A stretch of 64,000 nucleotides of DNA from Pichia kudriavzevii (GCF_003054445.1 NC_042506.1:1309501-1373500); one strand, 5' to 3'. Positions 1 through 11,623 are shown, numbered from the stretch's first letter. The notes: generated from the letters alone by a model not told the origin. Numbers and translations are program-made.

Positions 1-2223
1 TCCTCACAGCCACTGTCTATTCCATTACAGAGGAAAGACCTTCAATCACACCCACATCATACCCCACTTTCCTCTTCGCCAAGCCCTTCGAGACCATTTC
101 TTGGCTTCAAGTCAATGTCTTCTCATTCCTTTCGCCCTCTCTCGCAGTTGCTGGACTCAAACTCAACATACTCAACAAATGGCACTAATGACCAGCCTCT
201 TTTATCTTCCTCGCCGTCAAATGATGCCTTGAGATCCCATCGGGATTCTTTCCTATTACAACGACAGGCTGATTCCTTTGGTGAATCTTTGATTTTCGGT
301 ACTGATATAGAAACATCAACACAGACGGCCTATGGTACAATCTACATATCGGCAGAAGAGCCAGAATCAGAAGAAGTTGACGTTAATAATGATAATAATA
401 ACGGTAACAATAATAATGGTAACAATAAAAATGACAATAATGATAATAATGTTGATGATGATAACAAAAAGGATGGCAATAATGATAAAAATAATGATAA
501 AAACGATAAAGGCACCCTCCCATCTAGAAACTTGTCTTATGGCCGTGTGCCGTTAGTCATTGTGTCATGTGGTTCTTACCTTAAAAATAATGCTTTGGAA
601 GTAGAGGGGATTTTCAGACTAGGCGGATCAAATAAAAGAATCCGACAATTGCAGCAGATCTTCTCTAAACCTCCAGATTATGGTGCAAAGCTTGATTGGA
701 GTGGGTACTCCGTCCATGACGCCGCATCTCTGCTTCGCCGATACTTAAGCTCTTTATCTGAACCATTGATACCCTTCCACTTGTATGATGACTTTAGAAA
801 CCCACTGGTTGAGAAGGTCGAATTATTACAGTACTTCAAAGATAAAGAAAAGGATGTGAAAAGGAATAAGTCAGAAAGGAAAACCATCTCATCCCAAAGG
901 AAACAACTGTTGAAAGAATACTCCTTGTTATTCCAGAGACTACCACCGATTCAAAAGCGTGTTTTATTTTATTTGTTGGATATGTTGGCCATGTTCAACT
1001 TAAATTCAGAAAAGAATAGGATGCCGGCAAAAAATTTGGCAGCCATTTTTCAACCTTCCATATTGTTTCATCCAGATCATGATTTAAGTCCCGAAGAATA
1101 TCAAATCAACTCGTTGGTTATTGAGTCAATGATCACGTATTCTCATAAGATTTTGATTAATGTGCAGAATGAACAGATACAAAGAAACAAATACCTGTCT
1201 GAAATTCGTAGAAAGAATGCGATTGATACATCCAATAAGCTCCAATCTTTGCCTCCAAATATTGAGATTTTAGATGACCGTGGAAGTTTTGATGAAATAG
1301 AGGAAAATAGCAGTAGCACTGTTGATGAAAATACATATATACATAACAAGCCCAACCGCAACCGTGTGAATAATTCCCCATCCAAGAGCTCACCTCTGAA
1401 ACACATGATTACTTCATTGGATAAAAAAAATGATCTTTTGTTTTTGGACGAATTGGAACCTCCACCTTCGCCGTTCTTAGCACCAAAGAAACCTACAGGC
1501 AGACTGAAAAGCAAGTCTTTATCAATTCACCCGCAGAGTGAAGTTGTTAGAGTAGTGAAAACCTCAGAAAGTATAGAGGATATACTAAGTAGAGTCACCT
1601 CGAATCAAAGTGGTCTTTCCTCTAGCCCTTCTTCGAGAATGAGTACATATACTGCCCCAGAGAATATCGATAATTTGGTATCGTCTGCGGATGAAAAGTT
1701 GGCAGAAGTGCTAGGTATTCCTCTACAACCACTAACAGAATCGCCGTCCAAAAACAACTCCGAATCTCCATCACTTCCTATGACAGCTTCAACAATACTT
1801 GATTTTCCACCAGTAACCCCCACTGAGGATGCCTTCAAAATCGAAACGGATGGCAGACCTCAAGTGATTATGGCTACATCTACAGGAGCTACGTCATCGA
1901 CTACGGATTCATCATTTCAACCTTCCTTTCCAGATGATAGTAAAACATCCCTACATTCAGAAAATAAGCTGATACATATATCAACTGCGTCGTCTTCATC
2001 GGGGAGTGTTGGTGAGATACCGAAGCCTCAAATTATAAGAAGAGCTAGCCCACGGAATCATCCTCGTGGTTCAAGAAATTCGAGTTTGTTTTCATCCTTT
2101 ACTTCTCCAAAACTGAGTCTCTCACGTAGTAAGAATGAAGGATCTGTGTCGTCGAGTGATGAGTCACCAACAAAGGAGAAGCGTTGGTATAATAAATTGA
2201 AAACACGTTCTGCTAAACGTTAA
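1..2223 (+). CDS. RhoGAP protein, Sac7/Bag7-like, 5' partial
   Basis: GTPase-activating protein for a Rho-type GTPase (Rho1 in the Sac7/Bag7 family), acting in cell-wall integrity and actin control. The first ATG is at 115, but the same frame is open with no stop to position 1, so the gene very likely begins outside the window. Counting from that ATG, the RhoGAP fold begins with FGESLIFG near residue 55 and continues from VPLVIVSC near 145; the arginine finger lies in EGIFRLGGS (Arg168), and the domain ends near 345. An Asn/Asp/Lys-rich tract (about 88-133) interrupts the start of the domain. The C-terminal half is Ser/Thr/Pro-rich and ends in basic residues. Choosing between Sac7 and Bag7 is not meaningful here. 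It is convergent with UBA2. Confidence 0.85.
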   Translation, partial: SSQPLSIPLQRKDLQSHPHHTPLSSSPSPSRPFLGFKSMSSHSFRPLSQLLDSNSTYSTNGTNDQPLLSSSPSNDALRSHRDSFLLQRQADSFGESLIFGTDIETSTQTAYGTIYISAEEPESEEVDVNNDNNNGNNNNGNNKNDNNDNNVDDDNKKDGNNDKNNDKNDKGTLPSRNLSYGRVPLVIVSCGSYLKNNALEVEGIFRLGGSNKRIRQLQQIFSKPPDYGAKLDWSGYSVHDAASLLRRYLSSLSEPLIPFHLYDDFRNPLVEKVELLQYFKDKEKDVKRNKSERKTISSQRKQLLKEYSLLFQRLPPIQKRVLFYLLDMLAMFNLNSEKNRMPAKNLAAIFQPSILFHPDHDLSPEEYQINSLVIESMITYSHKILINVQNEQIQRNKYLSEIRRKNAIDTSNKLQSLPPNIEILDDRGSFDEIEENSSSTVDENTYIHNKPNRNRVNNSPSKSSPLKHMITSLDKKNDLLFLDELEPPPSPFLAPKKPTGRLKSKSLSIHPQSEVVRVVKTSESIEDILSRVTSNQSGLSSSPSSRMSTYTAPENIDNLVSSADEKLAEVLGIPLQPLTESPSKNNSESPSLPMTASTILDFPPVTPTEDAFKIETDGRPQVIMATSTGATSSTTDSSFQPSFPDDSKTSLHSENKLIHISTASSSSGSVGEIPKPQIIRRASPRNHPRGSRNSSLFSSFTSPKLSLSRSKNEGSVSSSDESPTKEKRWYNKLKTRSAKR

Positions 2224-2369
2224 AATTGTATTTTTACCCTAATTTTTGTATTCTCTATTTTTCAAAGTATGTTTGTCTTGTTTTGTTTGTTATTTTTTTT
2301 TTTTTTGAAGATTCATCACGTTAACGTTTTACACATACTGCTGTACCTTTATGTATTCCCTCTGATAAC

Positions 2370-4196
2370 TCACTCAACTCTCTGCCTCTTAGCTGGCGGT
2401 TCGTCTGAAACTTCTACCTCTTCCACCTCTTCTACCTCTTCTACAGTGTTACCACTATCCACAGTATCATCATCCAAAACAATGATAGACCCACCAAATG
2501 CGATTTCTGCACCATCGGTTTCATCATTTTCCTCATCACCCTCCTCATCGCCCCCGTTCTTCTTCTTTAATGGAATTTCCAAATCCGGTAGAACAATTCC
2601 AGTCCCTTTTTTGTGAACAGCATATAACTCAATGATGTCCAATTTTTCGTCGGAATCATTGATTAGCAATATACTCTCGTCTTTTATAAAATGACCAACT
2701 TTCTTTGGTAAGTTTTCCTCAAGGTCAAAATCATATAAAAGTTTTGAATCAAGAGTCATGATTTCAACATCATCGGCATATCCATATTTCTTGATCAATT
2801 CAGTTCGCAGTTCTTCCAAGGTAGTACTGGTAAAATCCATTTCAACTATACCCTTAGTAACCGAACATGCTGGACAGTTTGGATTTGCAGAAACCAATTT
2901 TGAGGAATTGACTACCTTATCTGTCGATGATGTATCGTAAACCATTCTTGATTTCCGCATTCTGGTTTCGTTGTTGCTCTCAGTAAAGTACTTTACGGAT
3001 GATAATGCCGAAAACCCTGCCATTATAGCATTCATGGTAGCCACTGCAGGAATGATATTACCTGCAATTTGTTTCAAATCAAACTCATTCTTGACTGGAA
3101 TATGAAAAATCAATGATCTTAGATTGGATGTGGACATAACAAACCTTAAGGTGTCTTCATCGTCTTTGTCGAATTCAAGAACTTCACCGTTTCGTAGACG
3201 ATCTGATAGTCTATACAATGAAATAACATAGGTCTCCAATATGTCGTTGATATCATTTTGCTGAGAGCAATTTTGGGGGTATTCACGCTTTTCAACTAGC
3301 TTTGGATCAATTCCCTTAAAAATGGCTTCATAGTTTTCAATTGCTTGGAAAGTAGGACGTTCTCTTGATTTCCATAAATCTTCAATCCTTAATAACCTTT
3401 CTATATCGTCAATAAAAATTTTCTTGAATATGGTCTCTGCATACCCGCTTTCCTCACGTTTTGAGTCGATAATCAGCTTCTTCAAATCTGCCAACTCATT
3501 GACTTCATTAGCCGATGCTTTAGCTTCCTCCTCATTTGTAAATTCCTCTGGATTGACATTCTCCTCTCCTGCTTCTTCATCACCGCAAAATAGTTGGGCA
3601 AATAAAAATTGTTTTGCCCAGGTAATGCAATGCACCGGTTTGGAAGGTGTTGATCTAATGGTACACACGGGAAATGTCTTGGGAGTCTCCTTGGGAATGC
3701 AATTGAAACATTCACTCAAATGCGGATAGATTGGCTGAACTTGTCCCCTCAATCCAGTGGTACCACTCTCATATAGTGGAATGTTTAAAAAGAGACACAT
3801 ACGGTTAACATAGAAACGAGCCTCTAAATTGTCTAATGCGTTATAGATTATGTCAAACTGTTTGAAAAATGAAATGGGGAACATTTTATTGTCTAAAATA
3901 CTACCATGATACGAATATAATTTGCTTTTATAAGTGAAAGATTCAACGGCCTTTATGGCTGTCTTCGACTTAGACTGTTTGATATCTTTATGGCGGAACA
4001 AAAACTGTCTATTCAAGTTAGACAAATCTATGGTGTCTAAATCCAAAACATGAATCTCTCCAATATTCATCATGATCAAATCCTTGAGTAGTTCACATCC
4101 AATACCACCTGCTCCGACTAGCAAGACTTTTGTTTGGAGAAATTTGGTGGTGATATCATCACCAAACATCTTCTTAATGTGGCTATCAACAGGCAT
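2370..4196 (-). CDS. UBA2: SUMO-activating enzyme E1 subunit Uba2
   Basis: Catalytic subunit of the nuclear Aos1-Uba2 heterodimer, which adenylates SUMO (Smt3) and passes it to Ubc9. The chosen start is the ATG at 4196 (MPVDSHIKK); the frame stays open 13 codons further but only with a TTG. From this start the protein is 608 aa (S. cerevisiae 636). Visible: nucleotide-binding GAGGIG (28-33), DLDTIDLSNLNRQFLF, the active-site cysteine in FPVCTIRSTP (Cys178, matching Cys177 of the S. cerevisiae protein), zinc-ligand pairs CFNC and CPAC, a C-terminal ubiquitin-like region, and an acidic VEEVEEVEEVEV tail ending in a basic PPAKRQRVE that could be a nuclear signal. It is divergent from DPM1 across a short promoter. 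Confidence 0.96.
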   Translation of the reverse strand: MPVDSHIKKMFGDDITTKFLQTKVLLVGAGGIGCELLKDLIMMNIGEIHVLDLDTIDLSNLNRQFLFRHKDIKQSKSKTAIKAVESFTYKSKLYSYHGSILDNKMFPISFFKQFDIIYNALDNLEARFYVNRMCLFLNIPLYESGTTGLRGQVQPIYPHLSECFNCIPKETPKTFPVCTIRSTPSKPVHCITWAKQFLFAQLFCGDEEAGEENVNPEEFTNEEEAKASANEVNELADLKKLIIDSKREESGYAETIFKKIFIDDIERLLRIEDLWKSRERPTFQAIENYEAIFKGIDPKLVEKREYPQNCSQQNDINDILETYVISLYRLSDRLRNGEVLEFDKDDEDTLRFVMSTSNLRSLIFHIPVKNEFDLKQIAGNIIPAVATMNAIMAGFSALSSVKYFTESNNETRMRKSRMVYDTSSTDKVVNSSKLVSANPNCPACSVTKGIVEMDFTSTTLEELRTELIKKYGYADDVEIMTLDSKLLYDFDLEENLPKKVGHFIKDESILLINDSDEKLDIIELYAVHKKGTGIVLPDLEIPLKKKNGGDEEGDEENDETDGAEIAFGGSIIVLDDDTVDSGNTVEEVEEVEEVEVSDEPPAKRQRVE

Positions 4197-4311
4197 GTCT
4201 GTACAAATCTGGCAATGGTGACTAGCCAGAAACAAAAGAAGGAACTTTGTTTAACAAACTCACTATCTTAGGCATACAAAGCCCAAATGCCTGAAAAAAA
4301 AAATGAAATAA

Positions 4312-5154
<843 letters not shown>

Positions 5155-5241
5155 GTTTGTCCAACACTTCTATATACCTTATATCTTGTTTTCTAATATC
5201 ATAATTTTATCGATCCTTCAAATATATGTATTATGCGTTGC

Positions 5242-5946
5242 TTAAAAATGTGTACACCTTGTTTCATTATGAATATTTTGACATTTAACACTGCAAACAC
5301 GTAAACTACATTTAATACAAGAGCTGTAACTGACAGCACCACATATCGTACACAACTTTTCAAGTTGAAACATATTGGGTTTCACCTCCAACGGACTGAT
5401 CCCAGTAGTTATAAGCTTTATTTCGCTTTTGTTTAATTCATCCATATAATTGTTCCATGTTTTCTTGGACACCAAAAACCTCTTCACTGCTGGACTTGCA
5501 TTTGAGGTCCTGTTGATCACTAATCCTGTTACTGACTTAGGTATCTCTATTTTGACATTCTCATTGTAGTTCTCTCTGTTTAACTCATCAAACCTTCTTG
5601 TTGCCCTACGCAGTTCGGCTATTGATATATTTGCCTCTGATGGCTCACCGTTGCTCATCATCTCATTTTCAAATTCGGCGGATATGGACTTAGATTTCGG
5701 GCGTGCAGTTAGAAATTGCTCCGCTTGAATCTGCTGAACATTATAGTTCACTCTTTTACGCTTCGATCCATTCGACTGTCGTGAATCTTTTCCATTTTCA
5801 TTGATTCCCTCTTGTTTTGAACTCTCGACACTGTTTGATGGCCTTTTCAAGTTTTCGCTTCGCCCCAAGCTAGGGTTTGCATGGTATAAAGATGAAAAAT
5901 AAACATTTGCAGGCCTACCCCTGGGTATCTCTTCTACTCCTCTCAT
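5242..5946 (-). CDS. VPS71: HIT zinc-finger protein, Vps71/Swc6-like
   Basis: Likely subunit of the SWR1 chromatin remodeller, which exchanges H2A.Z into nucleosomes. It is 234 aa. The C-terminus is a HIT zinc finger (CTICG ... CIKC ... VCSVKCQNIHNETRC, Cys199 to Cys231) placed at the very end, as in Vps71 and human ZNHIT1. Upstream lies a Lys/Arg-rich KRKRVNYNVQQIQAEQFL segment that may be a nuclear signal. The N-terminal half has little recognisable order. Other HIT-finger proteins (Bcd1, Hit1) usually carry the finger at the N-terminus, so Vps71 is preferred. It is convergent with DPM1; the 3' ends are about 90 bp apart. Confidence 0.75.
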   Translation of the reverse strand: MRGVEEIPRGRPANVYFSSLYHANPSLGRSENLKRPSNSVESSKQEGINENGKDSRQSNGSKRKRVNYNVQQIQAEQFLTARPKSKSISAEFENEMMSNGEPSEANISIAELRRATRRFDELNRENYNENVKIEIPKSVTGLVINRTSNASPAVKRFLVSKKTWNNYMDELNKSEIKLITTGISPLEVKPNMFQLEKLCTICGAVSYSSCIKCSLRVCSVKCQNIHNETRCTHF

Positions 5947-6186
5947 GATGTATGTTTCCCCAATAGAAGCTAAACGTTTAAAGGGGAAAAAAAAACTTCA
6001 GATAAAGCTTACTTGATCAGATCCTCAAAATTAAAGACTCAAATGTCGCTGCATCAACAAAATCATGGACCCAATTCTGCAGATTTTTAAATGGTACATT
6101 AGTTTATTTTAATAAGTTACATCGGAATTATTTAAGTAGATCTTTATACATAGAAGCTTTGATATTGGTTTCAGTTAGAGGTATGT

Positions 6187-9100
6187 CTAGTTTGGTTTGG
6201 AATTTGGTGGTGTGATCAATCCCAACAAGTGAGCATGTAAATCTAGTAAAACAATATCGATACTTTCAAAATCACAACAGATTCCATCTTGCAAGAACAC
6301 TATACCACCAGATGCAATTTTCGTTGGGAAATTCTCACCATTGAAATATTTTGTTGTCAGCTCACAAACTTGATTTATACAATGTATAAGTTCTTCTGCC
6401 TTGCTATAAGACTCCTTCACTTGTGCCATTGTATTAACCACACCTAGGGTATCTGTTCTTAAATCCCCCAGTGTGATGAAAAACTTAGAATGCTTTTTAG
6501 AGACGCAATTGATCCGATGTCTTAATTCCACTAGGATCTCAAATTTGAGAACATCAGTGATCGACTTGGTATTTTTCTTCTTGCCTGAACTTTGCTGAAT
6601 ATCAACCTTGTATTGTCTAAAATAAGTTATTCTAAAGTTTTCAATATTGCAAATAGATGGCACATATCCGTATTCTGGCATTATCCTAAACTTCGTAGGA
6701 TCTTTTTTATAGTCAACAGCATCGTTTTTTCTGTTGAAATCTTCAAGTGCTTTTGCTTTACCCTCGCATATTTTATCAATAGCTTTACAATATTTGAGGG
6801 TCTCCGTCATGTAAAGAACTAGCTCTTTAATCAATCTACTATTGAAAGGCGCTGCTGCAACAATAGAATTCAGATGCTGAGAATACTTATAATGTGGGTT
6901 CTCAGGCGGGAGTTCTAGATTGATACTGCCATCCCCATTAGAAGAAATTCTCAGTGTAATATATTCATTCTCATCAGGTCCGTATTGGAACGTAATACTG
7001 TCAGACAAAACTCTAATGATAGATAGACCCGAGTCCCTACTTATTATTTTTAGTAAGTTCAACGTCTTTGCAAATTTCTCCAAGAAAGAGAGTGTATTTG
7101 ATAGTATCAAGTTATTCCCAAGATAAGAGGATTTGTCGGAAATCGATAAGGGAAATTGGCTAGATAAATCAACAGTGGATTCAATTTTGAAGCGCTTATC
7201 GGAAGATGTGTATTCAATACTAGTATTATAATCGTCACTAAAGCTAATATCGGGCAAATTTCTTGAGCTTTTATTATCAATAAGTTGTCCATATATTTTA
7301 GCACTTAATTCACTACTCTTGATTGAGATCAGTAAAATCAAAGAATCTTTAGAGTTCTGAATATGGAATAAAGAGTCATTTTTTATCAGCATAACAGCAT
7401 TTTCGGTTGATGCCAAGTTAGTCATATCGATCTTGAAGTTCTTGATTAAAAAGTCATTGACCAATTTATCGCCTAAATTCAAAATCTTCAATTTACATCC
7501 ATGGTCGATTAATTCCTTGACGATCAAGTTGGAGGTTAACTTAGAACTAGCAATTTTTACCAGACCTACTAGATCTGTGTAAGTCATGGATCTTTGGTTC
7601 TGGAGTTGTGTGGGTTCGTTTGGCCCATTGTGTTCTTCCTGTTTTTGTTTTTCATTGTATGATACATCCGTCTTCATATTAAGCGCAGACGTTAAACATA
7701 AGCCTGAAACATCTTCATATAATTCCCTTAGTTCAATTTCGCTACACCAGTTTATTATCCATTGGCCTTCAATCGATTGAATTTTAGAACACCATAACTG
7801 CACATTTGACTGAAATCCAAAGTGTGCAACTAAAATAGCCCATCCTGTTGGCCAGTCTTTTCTTCGATAAACACCAATCGAAGTTAATGCGCTCCTCAAG
7901 TTACCGTTTTTCAAGTTAGAGTAATTTATTTTTAATTTAGGAATTTCGTCAACACTCAATCTAATATTGTTCAAGTGCACCCATCCAGTGGCATTCATCA
8001 TTGATGCAAACATTGATTCTTGAATCAACATTTTCAATCTTAGAATCTCGATAAAATTCATACTGATACCACAATTGATCTTGTATGCACTTCGATTCAT
8101 CATATTTGTGGGATTTTCAAAATATGATGAACCACTTAGGGGATCTATACTAAATGTTATCTCTTTGAATTGTGCAATTTTAAATGTTAATTTTTCATAG
8201 TCACCGGAAATTATGATCATTTTGTCAACATCTTCTACAGATTCAATCAATTTTTCCTTCAACTGCAAGATTATGGATTTGATATGTTCCTTGATTAAAG
8301 TATTTAGCAGTAGCAATATATCGATATTACCATCATCATCTATCAGTCTTACATCAATAGACTCTTGTAGTACTTCCTCTTTGAACCATTTGAAGGATAG
8401 TTCACATTCCCCGTTTTTATTTTGGAATTTTCCAATTTGGACCGTTGTTGGTTTCACATTCTTTTTCTGTAACCAGTAGGATACTGTAATCAAAGATTTT
8501 TCTGCTGTGTATGAATGTGTCATATTGCCTCTCCATAAACCCATCCTCAAATCAATTAACTGTTTATGAATCAAATAAATTTTTGAATTGATCGAAAAAT
8601 TGTACAAGATATCATAAAGACTACCAAATCCTTCGTCGTTCACAACTGTATCACAGTAGTTCTGAATGGTATGCAGTATCGTACTATTTGTATCTTCCCC
8701 TTGTGTGGGAACGATGATAGAGTTCTCAAGTTTGAACCCGAGATTGAAATCAATCAAGCGGAATTTTTCATCACTCAACATTGATAAAGAACATGAAAAA
8801 TATCCCGGAACATTAAAACAGACAGCTCCATTTTTTATAGTGTAACTATGGAATTCCTTCGGAAGCGTCTCCTGCGAAGCCATCTTAATTGATAATTCAA
8901 CATTTAAATTCTGTAAAACTTTGAGTACAAACTCGGGACGTAATTCAGGGCCTTCCAAAAAATTGTACGTCGGAAGGTCTGGCCTTCCCTGAAGCAAAAC
9001 TTCTAAAGATGTAACTAAATCAGGTTCTGGGATTTTGGCACTAATTAACGAAGATTTGATACCGCCAAACGTACCGATAACATTTTGTATAGTTTGGTTT

Positions 9101-9513
9101 TGCTCTCTCAACCATACAAAAAGATCAATAAATTGACTGATCTCCTTATGGTTCTTACTCCACTTGTATATCACATACAGCCTTAAATAGTTCTCTCTAA
9201 TTGTAGTCAAAATATCCAAAAAATGTTTCTTTTTTACAACATCCGGGTCTGTAGTGGATTCCAAATACATGAAAAATTCCTTGAATCTTTTAAACGTGTC
9301 TTGACCAACCCTCTCAATAATACTCCCTAATGGGGTCATATTTTCCGTAATATGAGGTATCGGTGGTGGAATTATTCCGCCACTCTTAACCTTCTTTTCG
9401 TTGTTGGAGGTTCCATTCACGGCAGCATGGTCATCTCCACTAGGAAGTGGTAGTGATTGCTTTGTTTGAGCCATGTCAGCTGAAAACGGTGGTCTCTCCT
9501 GAACAGAGGTCAT
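6187..9513 (-). CDS. RGR1: Mediator complex subunit 14 (Rgr1)
   Basis: Med14 is the backbone that joins the head, middle and tail modules of RNA polymerase II Mediator in the nucleus. The protein is 1108 aa, close to S. cerevisiae Rgr1 (1082). The conserved N-terminal domain runs from about residue 55 (HITENMTPLGSIIERVGQDT) through LLQGRPDLPTYNFL near 180. The rest is a long series of Mediator repeats with few simple motifs. The start is the ATG at 9513; a second ATG 13 codons later cannot be excluded and would not affect the domain. An opposite-strand ORF just upstream is discussed under rejected items. Confidence 0.93.
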   Translation of the reverse strand: MTSVQERPPFSADMAQTKQSLPLPSGDDHAAVNGTSNNEKKVKSGGIIPPPIPHITENMTPLGSIIERVGQDTFKRFKEFFMYLESTTDPDVVKKKHFLDILTTIRENYLRLYVIYKWSKNHKEISQFIDLFVWLREQNQTIQNVIGTFGGIKSSLISAKIPEPDLVTSLEVLLQGRPDLPTYNFLEGPELRPEFVLKVLQNLNVELSIKMASQETLPKEFHSYTIKNGAVCFNVPGYFSCSLSMLSDEKFRLIDFNLGFKLENSIIVPTQGEDTNSTILHTIQNYCDTVVNDEGFGSLYDILYNFSINSKIYLIHKQLIDLRMGLWRGNMTHSYTAEKSLITVSYWLQKKNVKPTTVQIGKFQNKNGECELSFKWFKEEVLQESIDVRLIDDDGNIDILLLLNTLIKEHIKSIILQLKEKLIESVEDVDKMIIISGDYEKLTFKIAQFKEITFSIDPLSGSSYFENPTNMMNRSAYKINCGISMNFIEILRLKMLIQESMFASMMNATGWVHLNNIRLSVDEIPKLKINYSNLKNGNLRSALTSIGVYRRKDWPTGWAILVAHFGFQSNVQLWCSKIQSIEGQWIINWCSEIELRELYEDVSGLCLTSALNMKTDVSYNEKQKQEEHNGPNEPTQLQNQRSMTYTDLVGLVKIASSKLTSNLIVKELIDHGCKLKILNLGDKLVNDFLIKNFKIDMTNLASTENAVMLIKNDSLFHIQNSKDSLILLISIKSSELSAKIYGQLIDNKSSRNLPDISFSDDYNTSIEYTSSDKRFKIESTVDLSSQFPLSISDKSSYLGNNLILSNTLSFLEKFAKTLNLLKIISRDSGLSIIRVLSDSITFQYGPDENEYITLRISSNGDGSINLELPPENPHYKYSQHLNSIVAAAPFNSRLIKELVLYMTETLKYCKAIDKICEGKAKALEDFNRKNDAVDYKKDPTKFRIMPEYGYVPSICNIENFRITYFRQYKVDIQQSSGKKKNTKSITDVLKFEILVELRHRINCVSKKHSKFFITLGDLRTDTLGVVNTMAQVKESYSKAEELIHCINQVCELTTKYFNGENFPTKIASGGIVFLQDGICCDFESIDIVLLDLHAHLLGLITPPNSKPN

Positions 9514-9919
9514 TTTGGAGGTGTCTTCAAAAACTCTCTAACTCGTCACAGAGCCTCTTTGCAAAAGAAAAAGAATACCTACCATTCTTCTGAATCAACT
9601 GGGTGACAGAAGAAATCATGTCCACATAGAGCGAGAGGAAACTTCCTGACCAAAGAGGAAACTGATCCCTTTCCAATACGGGCGGCATTAATATTATTTC
9701 CTCACTTGTACATTGCATATCCACTTGCCAAGACTTTATTGACTGATAAAGTCATCAGTACAGATTCACTTTCCAAGTAAGTGTTTGTACTGGTGTTAGG
9801 TACAATACACATTTAGGTGTTTTTGAAAAGTTTGCTTTTGTATTTGAAGCAACGCAAGGTGATAAGAAGTCCACTCACATTAACTTAATTCAACAACTTT
9901 CAAGACCCATATATCGATA
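9514..9919. other. Intergenic region, divergent MED14/PRR1
   Basis: A 406-bp divergent promoter region between MED14 (leftward) and the PRR1-type kinase (rightward). Apart from a doubtful minus-strand frame of about 63 codons that ends 14 bp before the MED14 start, I see no gene or RNA. No motif was assigned. Confidence 0.5.
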
Positions 9920-11623
9920 ATGAATAGACAAAGTCTGAGTATAGAAACTACAGTGGGTTCCAAGAATGAAGAAGATGATGAATTAAGTTCCCAGATAACT
10001 CAACTTGGGCCTCCTACGTTGAAAAGTTTTCAATTGGGCGATATGAAAACACCACCACAAGGAAGCAACCCCAAATTTACTGACAATGGACAAACAACCT
10101 GTGAAGTCCAATATTACGACGACATCCAAAATTTGCCCACTCCAATTGTTCCCAACTTTCAGAAGCCTTACTCTTCTCGAAGTCCCAATACGAGCCCCAA
10201 ATGGAGTCCACCATCTACACATGATTCTATTTTCCCCATTAAAGAAGAGTCGCCGGTACCGAATTTGGGAAAAGAAAATAATTCCACTTTAATTATACCA
10301 AAGACAAGAACTAGGAACACTTCTTCTAAAATCATCCGAGTAGATACTAATCTGGATTCATTTGGGGCAGACGAAAACAAGGTGGATCAAAAACGCTTCA
10401 TTTCGGATTACAAATTAAGAAATAGAGATGAGTATACAGAAGTTCCATTGACCACAAGAATCAACCACAATGAAGCATTGAGAACTCCTTTGATTAACCG
10501 GAACATAAATCCCATAGATAGAGTTGTTTCATTGCCAATTCACTCTAAATTTCGACCAGTTACACCTAAAGCCAGAAACCAGAATGAGCTGCCACGATCC
10601 ATTCCTCAAATTGATTCAAATATTGAGAATATGCAAAATGGGGAGTCTATTCTTCAAGAGGTTTTGAAAACTTACTCAGTAGATGGGAAGCATGACCTCC
10701 AGAAATGGGAGCCACTGTATGAAATAGGTTGTGGGTCTTTCAGTAAGGTTTATTTATGTAGCGATGGTCAAACCGTATTGAAAATATCGGATGTCAGTTT
10801 CAGTAAAGAAAGTCAAAACTCAAAGGACATGTATTTGCGTATACAAAATTCACTCAGCAGGGAATTAGAAGTATTAAAAGAACTAAAGCATCCCAATATA
10901 ATCAAATTAATAGGCAGTGACTATAAACCTGACCTGAAAACTGATATAAGCCGGATTACAATCGTCATGGAGTACTGCAAAGGTGGCGATCTATACAATT
11001 TTATTCTTAATTACCGCAGTGAAATGAATAGTGAATTAATAAGGTGTATGTTTACCAATCTAGTTTCCGCAATCTCATTTATGCATTCAAAAAATATATG
11101 CCATCGTGATATTAAACTCGAAAATATCTTGTTAAAATATTCACAGTTAGAAACTCTTGATAATGGAGTTAGAATGGCTGCTTTACACACACCTATCCTT
11201 GTTTTGTCTGATTTTGGATTAAGCAAAAGGCTTGATCCCGCCAATCCAATGCTTACGACTAGATGCGGTTCCGAAGATTACGTGTCCCCTGAATTACTTT
11301 TGGGCATGCCTTATGATGGTAAACAAAATGATTGCTGGTCAATGGGTGTAGTTCTTTACACAATGTTAGAAAGTAGATTACCATTTGACCCGTTACCAAG
11401 CGAGGCAAATAAACCAACCGGCCGTAGATCTAAACCTGCTCATCGAATAGCAATGATCAATTGGACATGGTATTATCTCAAGGATGAGACTTTGAGTGAG
11501 GAATTTGCCTCAGCAAAAGAAATCGTCAAGCTTTTGTTGACGAAAAGAAATAAAAGAGCCACTGTAAATGATATAGAAAACCACAGATGGTGCAAACCGT
11601 ATATTCTAAAAGGAGACAGTTGA
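9920..11623 (+). CDS. PRR1: Serine/threonine kinase, Prr1/Prr2-like
   Basis: Protein kinase of the fungal Prr1/Prr2 group; in S. cerevisiae these dampen pheromone signalling. It is 567 aa. Residues 1-255 are low-complexity with many Ser/Thr-Pro sites. The kinase domain spans about 262-558: glycine loop IGCGSFSKVYLC (near 268), catalytic loop HRDIKLEN (near 395), DFGLSKR (near 431), and an activation segment RCGSEDYVSPELL followed by PYDGKQNDCWSMGVVLYTML and RLPFDP. This last stretch and the following HRIAMINWTWYYL match Prr1 from memory, which is the basis of the name. All catalytic residues are present, so it should be active. Confidence 0.82.
   Translation: MNRQSLSIETTVGSKNEEDDELSSQITQLGPPTLKSFQLGDMKTPPQGSNPKFTDNGQTTCEVQYYDDIQNLPTPIVPNFQKPYSSRSPNTSPKWSPPSTHDSIFPIKEESPVPNLGKENNSTLIIPKTRTRNTSSKIIRVDTNLDSFGADENKVDQKRFISDYKLRNRDEYTEVPLTTRINHNEALRTPLINRNINPIDRVVSLPIHSKFRPVTPKARNQNELPRSIPQIDSNIENMQNGESILQEVLKTYSVDGKHDLQKWEPLYEIGCGSFSKVYLCSDGQTVLKISDVSFSKESQNSKDMYLRIQNSLSRELEVLKELKHPNIIKLIGSDYKPDLKTDISRITIVMEYCKGGDLYNFILNYRSEMNSELIRCMFTNLVSAISFMHSKNICHRDIKLENILLKYSQLETLDNGVRMAALHTPILVLSDFGLSKRLDPANPMLTTRCGSEDYVSPELLLGMPYDGKQNDCWSMGVVLYTMLESRLPFDPLPSEANKPTGRRSKPAHRIAMINWTWYYLKDETLSEEFASAKEIVKLLLTKRNKRATVNDIENHRWCKPYILKGDS

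Noticed and set aside
9527-9724. Minus-strand ORF of about 65 codons just upstream of MED14
   Set aside because: It begins with GTG; from the first ATG it is about 63 codons, matches no family I know, and lies in the MED14 promoter. A real small gene cannot be fully excluded.
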